64,000 nucleotides of DNA. Origin: Micropterus salmoides. Taxonomy: Eukaryota; Chordata; Actinopteri; Centrarchiformes; Centrarchidae. The position numbers and the translations under genes were made by a program. Under the pieces are notes generated by a model. That model ran no database searches and was not told the DNA's origin. It saw nothing but the letters and a program-made list of their open reading frames with translations. This document shows positions 45,745 to 58,050 of this stretch, one piece after another. The DNA is taken from NCBI RefSeq assembly GCF_014851395.1, contig NW_024044459.1, forward strand, positions 6,795,100 through 6,859,099, given 5' to 3'. Within the stretch, counting starts at the first letter, position 1; each line of letters begins with the position of its first letter.

Positions 45745-47765
45745 CCCTCTTTCTAGCTTAGAGCTAACGTCGTAATATATTTTGGCTGTTTTGGCACGGA
45801 CTCCAGCTGTCGTCTTCGGGTGAATCATGCAAGGCGAAAATTCACTTTCTGTCTCAACAAACCTTTAGTCCTGTAAAAAAAATACTTATACCGGGGCAAT
45901 TTATAATTTATACTTTCTTCTGTACAGCAGCAATGTTTAAGTAGGAACAATTTTGGAAACTTTTGAAACACGCTTAATTGCAAATGTAAGTGGACATAAC
46001 ACTGTCATTTTTCACGCTGAGTATTAAAGTTTAGTAATCTAAAGTATTGCAGCCCACACAGCTAGCACTCTTGTCATGTTCTATGTAAATGCTTCACTGC
46101 TTTACAAATAGAAAGAATAGGTTGTGGTAGTGGTCCCTTGCATCTTGTCTGTGTCACTATATGATCTGGGATGGATGTGGAATGGACTGCAGTGGAGGTC
46201 TATAAGAGGAGCAGTATGAAAAGAGAAATAACAGGGAGAGAGAGCCAGGCCTGAGAACGCACACCCCTACTGGGTGGCAGCGCTGATTCAACAGCAGACA
46301 GACCCAGAGAAGGATCATCTGTCTCCATTATGGTCTCCCTACAAATCATCTACATTTCCCCTCTTCTACTCTGCTGCCCACAAGCTCAGAAAGCTAGCTT
46401 TTCCATGCTGCTTTTGGCCAAAGGAGTGAGCGAGACATCCAGTGAGGTGTATTGTGGGTGGTCGAAGGGTGTTCGAACCACTGCATTCAGATCCTCACAC
46501 GTACCGCATATTATTCAACGACGGGGTCGACCACAAAACTGCTATTCTTACCAGAATGGTGCATGTGCAGATTTTGTGTACAGCTGAATAAATGCTGCTG
46601 AGGGATAACATGTATCTGGGATGTCTGGACTTCCCATGAGCCCTCTCTTCTGGTTCTGGGGCCAGTGGGGAATGTTTGTGCTTGTCCCTCACATTTCAGT
46701 CTGTTTCTGTCACGGAGTAATGGAATAACTTTGTATGTGGTAAAGTTGATCCAAGCTTAAACACTGAGTTTAGCAAACTTGAAAAAGTTGCACTAATTGG
46801 ATGAATTTTGAGATAATAAAAAGTTAGCTTCTTTCTTCTGTTGAAACCTGACGTCACATCTTTACATAAGATCTTCCCCACTGCCAGGCTTCTCTTTGCT
46901 CCTACAAGGCTGCTGGCTCTCATTTCTCCCCAGCATTTTACCATTCAAGGCACACAGGGATGTTTGTTCTTCAACATTCATACTGACTGCTCCACTAATT
47001 CAGATGCAAAACAATTTATCTGCCCGCTGGACGCTCTCACAGTCCCTTGGCGGCACCGTGGGTGAGGTCTTTACATTTCAGCAACTTCTGTCCTTTTGTA
47101 TTTTGTGATTACTTCTGGTGTATTTGTAATGAAACTCAATGTGACCCGGAAGGTCTGTCAGGATTGCTACTAGAAGTTAATATTGCCCGCAGTTTCACTG
47201 AGTGATGATCTTGTGGAAAGTTTAACTGCAGTTTTAAATAGACTTAATATAATTGCTCTAGTGAAAACAAAAACACTGGCTAGGAAATGAAAAGCTCCTT
47301 GGTTGAATGTGAATTCTATAAAAAGTTACTGCCAAAAGACTGAGAATAACTGGCAAAAGGCTGAGCCTCAAATTCACCAAGACATCTTTCGGACCCACTG
47401 AGCTGCAGGAAGCGACTGACACGTCCAAGACACATTTTTCTATGATCACAGCAGGTGAAAAAAATCCCAGATTCCTTTTGCCATAAAAGATTATCAGTCA
47501 AAAGCAAAATCCTTCCCTGTTCTTCATTTCATGTGAGTTTTTCTTTCTATTCTTAAAATTATACAAAACAGTAGCAAATGGATATAAATGTAGTTTGGCC
47601 TAAATGGTGACCTTTTCCAGAGTACTTGATAATGTTTTCTGCTAGATTGCACATCTAAAATGTCTTTACATACTGTACTATAGAGACGTACATGTTTCAT
47701 TAGTTTGATGATTGTAGGGCTGAGCATAAGAAAGCAATGATAGAATCTATAGATCTTTGGCAATG
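45743..47765. other. No gene seen
   Basis: About 2 kb without repeat ends. The 85-codon frame at 46330-46587 begins with a hydrophobic stretch, but the remainder is featureless and codon structure is not persuasive. Confidence 0.45.
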
Positions 47766-47995
47766 TTAAAGGAATAATTATAGACTTTTTTTGGAAATAT
47801 CCTCATCCATGTTTTTGCAGAGAGTTAGATGAGAAGATCTATATGACTCTAATATTTGTCTGTTAAATGTTAGTCTACATCCACTTAGCTTAGCTGAGCA
47901 TAAAGCCTGGCTCTGTCTGAAGGTATCAGCCCCTCAAAAGCTCACTAAGTAATGAGTTATATATCTCATTTGGGTGGTGCACAAACTGAATTTGG
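47766..47995 (+). repeat. Common teleost interspersed repeat with internal deletions
   Basis: TTTTGGAAATATCCTCATCC, GAGAGTTAGATGAGAAGATC, CCACTTAGCTTAGCTGAGCA, TAAAGCCTGGCTCTGTCTGA and TAATGAGTTATATATCTC follow the order of a widespread fish repeat. Several stretches are shorter than I recall for that family, so this copy looks deleted. Class unassigned. Confidence 0.65.
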
Positions 47996-48690
47996 AAGTG
48001 AATGAGCATATTTGCCTGAATATCTCACTATATCCTCAATAGCTGGTCAGCATCTTTTCTGTAAATAAATTTTTCATAATTTTTTTGTCAACAATGTGGA
48101 GCATTGGAGCAAGTATTCCTAAAATCAGAGGATTTCTCCCTGTTAGGTGGGTGCATTAGTCAAAATGCTGTATTGACAAACTTTTGACAAACATAAAATA
48201 CTACAACTAATTATCATGGACAAGTTAATGTGAATCAATATAACTAATTTATTGATTTAATTATCATAATCTCTTGAGGTGTGCTATCAGCTAAAAGGAC
48301 TTTTTTGAATTCTGAAGTGGCAGTGGATGCTTCAATCAATTAATAAAATGTGCAAAACAAGATAAATTCAGTTCAAAAAGTTAATGCAACTCAAGTACAG
48401 TAGCTGTGACAATAAAACGTCACAATCGTGAACCTAACCCTGCAGTGTGCGTGTGCGTACATGTGTCTGTGTTTGTGGAAGTGCACCAAAAGGTGGGATG
48501 AAGGGCAAACTGTGAAGGTCCGGGACTCTTTGTGCTTTGCTGAAGGACACGTTTGGGATCCAATCTAATAACCACAATTAGTAGACAGACACAAAGTGAG
48601 CAGTTGTCACTGGGGAAATGAGATGTGTATGCACTATTTTTAACCATCCTAGCAACCTTGGCTGTATGGGTGAGTCAGGTCCACCACTTT
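47996..48690. other. No gene seen
   Basis: AT-rich; ACAATAAAACG and similar simple motifs only. Confidence 0.45.
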
Positions 48691-48694
48691 GGTC

Positions 48695-48815
48695 CTTACT
48701 GAAATATCTCAACAACCACTGAATGGATGGCCATTGAAGTCGCTACACATACTTTGTTACAGGTTCTTATTCAGTGCTAATTAGCCAATTTATGCATGCT
48801 AATGCACAAAATTAA
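48695..48815 (+). repeat. Common teleost repeat, copy C (family of 23685-24060)
   Basis: 'GAAATATCTCAACAACCACT' with GAATGGATGGCC, followed by 'CAGTGCTAATTAGCC' and 'ATGCATGCTAATGC'. Both segments occur in the family, but the part between them is missing here. Confidence 0.5.
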
Positions 48816-49475
48816 TTTCCTTGATGTGAGTTTTCTAAACAGCAATATCATTGGTCAGCATGATGGCTGCCTATAAAGCAATTCAACTTAGGCCTCAAAA
48901 CTCACATAAACATAATGTAGACACAGAAACAGTCGTTTTTGTATGGCTGTTGTTGCTGTGAGCAATTACAGCACCTTATCTAACAGTGAGGATAATGAGG
49001 TTACACAGAGAGCAAATTCTATCATGTCGGCATAATGAGATTTGGGCCCGAGTCTCACGTCCTGGGGTCGAGGACAGGGACACACACACGCACACACACA
49101 GAGTTTTCTTATCTGCCCCACCTCGCATCTCTGCCTGACATTCAGGGGAAATTGCATTCAAGCTCAGTGTGTGATGCAGTGTGTGAATGACTGAGGCTCT
49201 CCCCCTCTTCCTCTCCGCCTTCCATCCCTCTCTTCACCCCATACTACTCTCTCCCCCTTTCATGTTCTCCAACAACCCCACCACCACTTCTGACAGGCTG
49301 TTTGATTTATGACTCCAATTCCCCAGTGCAGACACATAGACGCGAGCCACACTCCCAACTATATGTATGTATTTTAGTTTCCCCCACAGCTCTCCCCTTT
49401 CCTTGGCTACACTTCTCTCTCCCTCTCCCTATCTTTAGCTCTGTCTCTATCTGTTTCTCTCTCTCTCCTTCCCTC
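48816..49475. other. No gene seen
   Basis: CA run with CG interruption at about 49080-49100; pyrimidine-rich DNA from about 49195 on. Confidence 0.45.
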
Positions 49476-49477
49476 GC

Positions 49478-49534
49478 TCTCTCTCTCTCTCTCACATACA
49501 CACACACACACACACACACGCGCGCGCACACACA
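49478..49534. repeat. Compound (CT)n(AC)n(GC)n(AC)n microsatellite
   Basis: CT run, AC run from about 49493, CGCGCGCG at about 49519-49527, then CA again. Confidence 0.95.
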
Positions 49535-51405
49535 TCTTGGGTGTGGTGATTGATTATCCTAGCAGGACTGTCTGGTGTATTTTTGATCCTTTTGAAATGT
49601 AATCTCTGTGAGGAGTACAGGGAGTGTCTCGTCACACGTGTGCACGCACACGCACACACATACACACACACTCAGGAGGTGGAGGAAAAAGAAGTGAGCA
49701 AGTTTTGGAAAGGCAATGCACGCAAGAAATGCGGGGGCTTTTTGGCACCATATTTCAAGTTGTGTGCACAAACAACTTCATCAAAAGTTTGAGGGTAAAA
49801 TGGGAACACAACTTGCAAAGCACACTACTTATCTTTGTGTAAAATTACAAGGGAAGCTGAACTCTGAGACAAAACTCTCTCTCTCTTGACTGACATCATA
49901 ATGGCAGCCTGTCATCAGGGATCACAGGACCAGGACTGAATCTGGACTGAACAACACATACTCTTTCCTCCCTCAACTAGGGTATAAACAACCCAAATTG
50001 TCCTGCTGAGGCTGCTCAGTTGTCAGCAGTTTAGGACTGTGAATGAGTAGTGTGAAGTCCGACATTTTTTGGTTAGTCATTTTGCAGTGTCATAGCTCAT
50101 TCTCTCCATAGGGGGCTACTATGAATTATCAAAAGTTTACTTGGTTGGGTAAACTTTAACTAATACTAATAATCATGGGAATGCTGTCATGTTGGTCTGT
50201 TGCATGAAATAATAGAAAAATGTTTTAAATAATCATTTGATCTAGATAAATTAACTACTGAAAAAAAATGCTTAAGATTTGGCTGGAGCTGGTGTAATTT
50301 TGCAGAGCATAACAAATGATGAAGACTTGACAAAGCCACTGCAGAGTCACAGAAGACATTATACAACTATTTTCACGGTTGTGTTGGGCAGTAACGTAAT
50401 GCAGGGGATTACAGTTTGATTACAGTTAATGCTTTGTTGCTTAGGGGGTGTTGGGTGTCTTAAGCAGCAGTTTCATGGAGCTTTGAGCCCTCAGTGTTCA
50501 GTGGACTGACTGCTTCAGAATGCCTTAGCTTGGTCCAGGGGACCACTGTAACTCTCACTCCACTAACAGTAACTCCAATGTTGTCTGTTTTTACATGTCT
50601 TCATAACAGGCTCACTAACATTAGCCACTGCTAAGCCTATAGTCTGTAATCACAGGGATTTAAATAAATAAATTAATTTAATTAAATAGATAAATTGTGA
50701 ACACAGTCGTGGAAACACACTGAATGTTTTTTGAATGCAGTAGTCCACTGATGAATTTAGGATTATTGTAATGGTAAATATTTTATAAAATTACATTGGA
50801 ATACTCAAAACTAAATACAGAAAGAGGTAAAAGAACAAATAAGAATCAATCAATTTGTATATTGGTAAGTAGATTCTGCTGAGTGAAGCTGCAGTGAACA
50901 GAACTTTTATTTCCCATCATTTTATTTAAATGTTGACACATATAACATATTTAATCGTACTTCATTGTTTTATTAAACAACTTGATTACAATAACATTTA
51001 ATGTACAGAATTTACAGATTAAGCATTTATAAGGGCGTGGTGAAAAAAGATGAACAGAGACACTTTTCGATGTAGCCGACCAATGTGAACGGTAAAGCCA
51101 ACAAGACAACGAGGTCATAGAAGTAGTTCATTAGACAAGAAGGCTGGATTTGATCCGCCAAAGGGTCTGCTTTAATTTTAGAATGCACATTTGATTAATA
51201 GACAAAATGCACTAAAGTGTAGGTGTGCTTCTCAGGGTCTCGTCCAACTTAAAAATTCTAAATACAACTGAACTGTAATGATCAGTTGCAGCCACCGAAC
51301 TTATTGATAAATTAATTAAATAACATAATTACATACATACATTATATGGGGGGTATTTCTCAGGGGCAACAATTGTAGACATCCTCAGTAAACAGATGCA
51401 CCAAT
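49535..51405. other. No gene seen
   Basis: Mostly AT-rich. GGGCAGTAACGTAATG with GATTACAGTTTGATTAC at 50390-50430 resembles the terminus of a fish repeat (GGGxAGTAACGxxTTAC), but the rest is unclear. AT-rich low-complexity at 50650-51010. Confidence 0.4.
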
Positions 51406-51407
51406 CA

Positions 51408-51502
51408 GGGTGTGCCCCGCCTTTCGCCCATGTCAGCTGGGATTGGCTCCGCGACCTTGTACGCGGAGCCACCCCCGGTAAATGGTTGATGATGGATGGA
51501 TG
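51408..51502 (+). mobile_element. SINE tail segment (5'-truncated copy) with perfect hairpin
   Basis: GGGTGTGCCCCGCCTTTCGC, CCATGTCAGCTGGGATTGGC and a GATGATGGATGGATG end are the 3' part of the family seen at 31869. Within it, GGCTCCGCG-ACCTTGTA-CGCGGAGCC (51445-51470) forms a perfect 9-bp stem with an 8-nt loop. Its own head is absent. Confidence 0.6.
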
Positions 51503-51512
51503 TTTGAATTGC

Positions 51513-51690
51513 AGGCAGCACGGTGGCCTAGTGAATAGCATGTCGTCCCAGCCTTTCTGTGTGGAGTCCGCGTGGGTTCACTCCTGGTGCTCCCACTGCC
51601 CAAAGACATGCGGACTAGGTTGATTGGTGACCCTAAATTGTCCTTAGGTGTGAGTGTGACTGGTTGTTTGTCTGTGTGTGGTCTGCCTTG
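51513..51690 (+). mobile_element. SINE head and middle segment (3'-truncated copy)
   Basis: GCAGCACGGTGGCCTAGTG (A-box-like GGTGGCCTAGTG), CCTTTCTGTGTGGAGTC, CAAAGACATGCGGACTAGG and CCTAAATTGTCCTTAGGTG follow the family order, then similarity fades after TGTCTGTGTGTG. The B-box region is largely lost between GTCGTCCC and AGCC. It lies 10 bp after the tail segment of another copy on the same strand. Confidence 0.6.
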
Positions 51691-53180
51691 GATTTCTTAC
51701 ATCATACTTTCCCAGATCCCTTTCATGTTTTGCTTGTGGAAACAAGAATAAATTGAGCAACAGAGACTTTGATTTTAATTTCAGTCTAATTTCATGCTAA
51801 TGCTATGACATATTATATTTGTATAATATTGTGGTTTTTTTTATTGCTGGCTTCCGTCAACTACAATGTTTACACATGCTCAGTACAAATTGGGGGAAAA
51901 TAACTATGCACATGTGCAGAATGGATTTAGACGAAAGCCAATCAAAACTCTACCGCGATGGGACGCGGCGTGAGCGAGGGGCGTGGCATGAGCAGCTTGA
52001 GGTCCTACAGGCCGCAGCCGGACCTTATTGAATTCATCTGCACACCCGCCACCAACTGGACCTGGGGTCTACTACATTTACATGTGGTTGTCGACCATGT
52101 TGCATGTGAATTACTTAACTTTAACTTTCTTTCTTAATCTGTCAAAATGACGGACAGCCTTCATATGTTTTGTACTGTTAAATGCATGGGAACACAAAAG
52201 GAACATAGTGAAATACAAGATAAAGATGTAGCATCGTTCCAACATTCTGTGTCTCCACGCAGGTGTGTGTATGTATGTGTGTGTGTTTGTACATGTATCG
52301 ATGGCTGATGTTGAGTCCACCAGGTCATTGATCATAGGCAGGCATTCATCCATAATGGGCCCTATATCTGTCTGTCTCTCAGCGGGGGACTGGGACCACA
52401 AAGAGACACAGACCAGACACAAAAGAGACCATTACACCCTATCAATACTCACTCCTGAGAAACTACTTTTCTTCCTCTCTCAAGGGGATGATTTGCTGGC
52501 TGCCCAATTAGTAACAGCTAGAGTCATTGATAGAGTTTGGCAAGGTTTGTACAATGAGAATCAGCAACAGAATTAGTTTTATTTTGTCTTTATAATGTGT
52601 GTATTTCTTATTGTCACTCAAAGACATGGCCACATATCAAGACTATCAAACTGTTTCAACATGAAAAGCCTTTTCAAACAAAATGACTAAAATAAAATAC
52701 TTAGGTTCAGGTGGTCTTTCTTTTTGAATATAACAATTTCATGCTTAATTAAAGTAAAGGATGCCATCAGGAATGTTTCAACCTGCTCTAATCAATAATT
52801 TTTAATGAACAATGGATCAAATTACTATATATAATATGAAAGGAGCTGCTTATAGTGATGTACCCACATAGAGTTATCAACCAACTTTGCAGTTCCCCTC
52901 AGCTCTATGGAGCGTGTTAGCGTCTTTCAGCTAACACGTTTTACAGCCCGCAACGTTACTGCTACGTAGTGGAGCATTTAGCATTTAAAGAGCCAGATAT
53001 ATTTATTCTTAGGAGAAACAAGAGTTGCTTCAGGTCTGCTGGATGTATAAATATGTAACTTTTTGCTAACAAGTTAGCAATATCAAGTAAACAAGGCCAT
53101 ACCAAAAGGGGGATTTTTAGCTTGTCGTGAATTTCTACCCCACGCGTGGCAAAACAAAACAATACAAAGCAAAAAACACA
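51691..53180. other. No gene seen; possible repeat at 51880-52085
   Basis: 'GAGGGGCGTGGCATGAGC' and 'GCCGCAGCCGGACCTTATTG' at 51975-52030 look like transposon DNA, without ends. The rest is AT-rich. ORFs of about 100 codons at 52111-52576 overlap on opposite strands and carry no domain. Confidence 0.4.
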
Positions 53181-53184
53181 AATG

Positions 53185-53625
53185 CAGGTTTAACGGTTTA
53201 GTGTGTAATATTTAGGACGATCTATTGACAGAAATGCAATATAATATCCATAACTATGTTGTCAGTGGTTATAAAGACCTTAGATAATGAAGCATTATGT
53301 TTTATTACCTTAGAATGAGCCATTTCTATCTACAAACACCTCCTCTGACATCACATTACATTGCCATGTTGCACCGCCATGTTTCTACAGTTTCCCAAAT
53401 GCTAGTGTACAGAGCACGTATCAACACTACGTTGATACAGACAAAAAAAGGAGAGAAAGAGGAAGTAGTAGTAGTAGTAGTCGTCTGGTATATTAGAAGT
53501 AGGAAGAGACGTGATATTTGGAGAAATGGAGGACCACACATATTAATTAGCACAAGAGCCGACAGAACGAGTCGGCCACCGTAGCTTCTCCCTTGCTTGG
53601 AAAGGGAGGGGTCAGCAAATGTATG
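53185..53625 (+). mobile_element. Teleost MITE, 3'-truncated
   Basis: Starts GTTTAACGGTTTAGTGTGTA, then 'TTGACAGAAATGCAATATAA', 'CATAACTATGTTGTCAGTGG', 'TACCTTAGAATGAGCC', 'GCCATGTTGCACCGCCATG' and 'GGCCACCGTAGCTTCTCCC'. This is the order of a common fish MITE whose ends I recall as TTTAAAGGTCCAGTGTGTA-like inverted repeats. The right terminus is not seen. Contains an (AGT)n run at about 53464-53482. Confidence 0.65.
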
Positions 53626-55325
53626 ATGGTGCATTTATGCGGTTTCAGAATAATCTGAAATTCTAAATCTTTATTGCAAAGTGTACATAAAGAAGTATAC
53701 CATATGTTGACAGTTTTCACAGTCTTTTTCTTTTTGGACTTAAATGGATATAATGTTCAACCTCATCAAGAAAAGATGAACCATTTTTAGAGGCCTATGG
53801 TTGCATGGCTAAAAATTAATGCACATGCAATATTTTACACAAAGTCACAACTAACATTAGTGGAAATTTTAATTCTGTCATCTGTCCATGAAGGTCTTTA
53901 TCAGTGTACAGCCTAAAATTACAGCACATTGCAAGTAAATGCACAGACTGCACATGTGTTTGTGTGTAAGTACATGTTTGCATGTGCAGACATCCAGTAT
54001 AATATAAACAGAACTGCATGGAGCCACATAAACAATGATCTTTGAATGTGGTTATCAAGACACAAGAATGTTGTGGTCACTGTAGCCCTGGTATTGTAAA
54101 AGCAGTAGATGCAATCATTACTCTCATTCTCTTACTTTTGAGGTGCAGTAATGCTAGTGGTATTCTATCCATCAACACAGTGCATGCTAAACAGTTAGCA
54201 TGAAGCACCAGAGAAAATGATTTATGAGCAACACATGGATGATTTCAGTGTTTATGTCTGTTGACCAAATCCCTTGGAGTATTCCTATAACATTCCCAAC
54301 TCTAGACACCCAGTTGTCAGTCAGTCAGTTTCTGTGATCTGCAGACAGACAGATTGAGACAGTGATAAGACGGAGAGAAGCAGACTGTCACACAGATGAT
54401 GATCTATAGGCCACCACAGATATTTGGACTGTGCATAATCACACAGTCTGACATTCAGCTGGTTTACCACAGCAGGACCTAGACACACACTTTCCCATGG
54501 TACACTCAGTTTGAGAGAAATTCTCCTGGGGGAGCGAAGAAGTCAAGCCTGAGGGCCTCAATATATGGGTGTGAGTGCTTGTACAGTATGCGACACAGTG
54601 TGTCACACAGTTAACCAAGCCAAGTTACTTCCACCATGTGTCACCGACAGACAACAATGGGACTTTGCTGTTAGAGGAACCAGGAAGATAAATATTACAA
54701 ATGACTCTTGACGGGAAAGTAAAATAGTGATGGCAGTCAAATGGAACAATTGTGTTTCCACTGTTTGTCAAACAATTACAGTAACTTTTTACACTGCTAG
54801 GTTGTAGAGACACTGTTGGTTGTAGCGAGGAGCATCACAAATAATTCTCTGGTTTTGGTTTAGTAGAACTGTGTTGGTGGTGCTGTTGGTTCAATCCAGC
54901 ACAGAACTCAGTTTCACCTTGTCTACTAATTTTCAACAGGGTGGGGTGATGTACTGTATATGGTGCCTCCGCAGTGTCCAGACTACTCTAGGAATTTGAA
55001 GCTGCAACCTTTGGGGCCTGGGACCACGTCTTTAAAGGTAATATGTCTTTATATCAGCAAAAAAATTGCAATGCAAAAATGCCAAAGACATGTTTGGACA
55101 TCACCATTACTTGTCCACCAGAGAGCACTGACAACTTTATTCTTCAAGTTTTAAATGTCCCACACAGTATAAAACTTTTTTTCACTTTCAACAGGCGAGG
55201 TACAAAACTATACTTTTGACAGTACAAATGGCAGAGGCACACATGTTGACTTGTAGGAAAGGGTCCCATAATGAAAGTATTGTGTGAGGTACTCTCCTCT
55301 CTCCACCTCCTCAACCCCCAGTCAT
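53626..55325. other. No gene seen
   Basis: 1.7 kb of AT-rich DNA with no recognised repeat ends; CAGTCAGTCAGT-type short run near 54320. Confidence 0.45.
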
Positions 55326-55327
55326 CC

Positions 55328-55510
55328 ATCTCCAGACTGGTCCAGTCAGTGGCAGCTCCATTGATAGGCTAATCCAGGCCTGATTAATGACCCAATAATC
55401 AGAGGGATCCTCAGATCAATCATGGGCGTGATCAATAACCCCCGGCCAAGGCGATCATTAGCCTGCTAGAGTGCATCCTCTATTAGGCCCACGGACCAAA
55501 ACAAAGGATG
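55328..55510. promoter_or_regulatory. Strong candidate regulatory element (Otx/Pitx-like and homeodomain sites)
   Basis: GGCTAATCC at 55367-55375 (bicoid-class TAATCC, as bound by Otx/Pitx/Gsc), TGATTAATGACCC at 55381, CAATAATCAGAGGG, GATCCTCAGATCAATCATGG, CGTGATCAATAACCCC and GGCGATCATTAGCC, with CTATTAGGCCC: seven homeodomain-type cores in about 130 bp. The sequence is unique, with several CpGs. The next 250 bp are purine-rich (GGGAGTGAAGGATGGAGG). Confidence 0.5.
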
Positions 55511-57770
55511 TAAAAGAAAGAGAGGGAATACAGGGAGTGAAGGATGGAGGAGGGCGAGGGGAGGGGGCAGGGCAGCTTTTGTAAGATGAAAAGGAAACTG
55601 AGCGGTTTCTCTGAGCCTGGATAGAGAACACAGAGTTTAAGAAACTATGAATTATTGAATTAATATTCATACACTTTTAGGTTAGGAGATACGCCTGAGA
55701 CAAACCTGTGTCTGTGTTTACAGCGTGTGATATCCATACTGAATGTGTGTTTGTGGGCACTTGTGTGCAAGTGCTCATCTGTGTTTGTGTGTGTCAGCAG
55801 GGTGCGATGGTCTCTGATTTATGGGCTGTGTCCCTCAGTGCCAGCTCTCTGTCTGCTCTAGCATGGAGGATGAATGGACCTCTGTCAGCTCAGCCAGAAC
55901 TCTCCCCCTTCCTCCCTCACAACCCCCTTCGACCCTCAGTCCCTCCCCTTTTCTTTTCCCCTCCCTCTCTACCTCCTCCCTTCTCTCCCAATACTATTTC
56001 GTAATTAGCCAAAAACAAACTTAGAGCAACTGTTTACTTGTTGCTATAAATGTTCTCTCTGACAGCTGGCAACATAACTGATATGGGTAAATAACCTCAC
56101 ACTAAGCAGGGGATAAGTGATTCATGTCCATTAGAATGAGCCTGTCTGTTGTCAAAAGCTCAGTCTACGACCTCCAATGTCCGGGAAAATATTCAGCTGT
56201 GGGAAACCATCAGAGCAGAGGTGCAGCCTTTTAAAGGAGACTTTGAATTTAGCAGAATTCCGCTCTCGTTTTTGGTTTTGGCCGTCATTCACCAAGTTAA
56301 TTCCTGAGATCTTGGGATGTGGCAACTGTACGGAGTGTGACATACAGAGTTTACAGGTTGACTTTCTGGTTCAACTATGACATGTTGCACATTTTCATAA
56401 TTCACTTTCACCACTTTCCAAACCAAGTGGTTTAGATGATTTTGGCTTGTTTGCAACCTGCCGGGCTCTTGTCTTTTGCCATCATAATATCTCTCTCCCA
56501 TGCCTTTCCCCATCTCTCTCTTCTATCACTTTCACATAAAACAGAGTCTTTCTTGAGATGGGGACAGTCTTGGCATGGTCAGTGCCATTAGTGTATGAAT
56601 GTGTGTCTGTATGGCTGAATGTGACATGTAGTGTAAAGCTCTTCAAGTGGTCAGAAGACCTCAAAGGCCCTTTGTAAGTGCAGTCTTTTACCATATACCA
56701 TGTGTGATGGTTTTATCAAAACATGTGCTGTGTATGGGAAATCGCAGAAGAAGATACAGGTAAAGCTGAGGCTATAATGCTTACAGAGCAGCTGTTTGTT
56801 TGTGGGAGTGTGTGCGTGTGAGTGTGTTAATGAGAGCTAGTGTGTGTGAAATACAGTACTCCTATGTGTTTTCATGTACGTCAACATATATGTTTGTATC
56901 TATATACATTCATATGCATGCATGTGTCTGAGTGTATCCATGTGGGAATGCCTGTCTGTGTCGGTATGTGCGTGTGTGTGTGTGTGCGTGTGTGTGCCAC
57001 CGCTCTCTGATGTGGCAGCCTGCTGTGTGTACTCATTTATGTGTAATGAATGCTTATGAGGGTAAACAGATGGTGTGTTAACATGGTAAAATATGATCTG
57101 CTGCCAGACAATATGGTGGCACGCTGGTGTTTACAACACACACATTACACCCCGGGACAGCAGAGCAGCTTCAGAGCAGCCTGGCTTTTCTACAGATTCT
57201 ACAGATTTGAGTGGAATGAAAATGCCTTCCATGTACTTTCATCCAAGTTGTTAATTTTCTGTTCTAGGCTAGACTGTGGTAACAGTCAAATATATTTATT
57301 TGAAATCATGAATTTAAAATCTGTGATTAATTCAAAACAGAAGCAAAGTTCAGAAGGAACATGTTACTAGTACTGTTAAAGAAAGCCTGTTTACTTGATT
57401 TTGGTGACACCTATAACAACCGTTGTGGCTTAGAATGGGATGTAGGTAATGGTTCAGCAAACAATATTAATAGCACCCTGTGTGTCGACTGCAGTTCACT
57501 TCTGCTTTTTGTACTTCTGTTAATATAAAGTACATCATGTGCAGCAGATTTGATCAAGCGAGACAAATCATCTCTCATGTGTTTAAAACAAAATTTTCAG
57601 GAACTGTCTGTACATAAAGAGAGGGTAAACACATATTTATTTATATATTTCACAAAGTTAAACCTGCATCAATTGATCTTTTTGGCCACATCGGGGTGGT
57701 AAGACAAGCTATAAATACAACACTGACATAAGTTTGTATCACCTGATAAAACTGAAATGGCAAACATGTT
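55511..57770. other. No gene seen; purine, pyrimidine and TG-rich tracts
   Basis: Purine tract at 55515-55600, pyrimidine tract at 55895-55990 (apparent Pro/Ser frames), TG-rich DNA at 56800-57000. No domain-bearing frame. Confidence 0.45.
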
Positions 57771-57775
57771 AGCAA

Positions 57776-58050
57776 ACACTTTAACACCTTTAACCTCTGT
57801 TTTGGTGTCCAACTCTTGAGGGAGAATGTCTGTCTTTTCATTGCTTAAAGCTGTTCACCAGCTAGCTGCTATTAGCTGTCTGCTGTTTGGTGCTGGGCAC
57901 GGAGCGTGCAGCTTATTGGCAAAAAAACTTTGTTGATGCTAACCACAACAGCAATGTTGCGGGCGAAGAAACCACAAACAATGAGCTGAAAGATACTAAA
58001 ACTGCAAGAGTTTCATTATGGGTGACACCTTTCATATTACAAGTTCTTAT
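57776..58050 (+). repeat. Interspersed repeat, copy 2 (family of 19910-20095)
   Basis: CTGTTTTGGTGTCCAACTC, AGCTGTTCACCAGCTAGC, 'CTGCTGTTTGGTGCTGGGCA', then TTGGCAAAAAAAC, AACAATGAGCTGAAAG and TTTCATTATGGGTGACACC. More of the left part is preserved than in copy 1. Confidence 0.65.

Noticed and set aside
46330..46587. Small secreted protein (hydrophobic N-terminus)
   Set aside because: The hydrophobic stretch is short, the rest is featureless, and there is no supporting splice or conservation signal in the sequence.
49478..49534. CpG island
   Set aside because: CG dinucleotides come only from a short CGCGCGCG run within a microsatellite.
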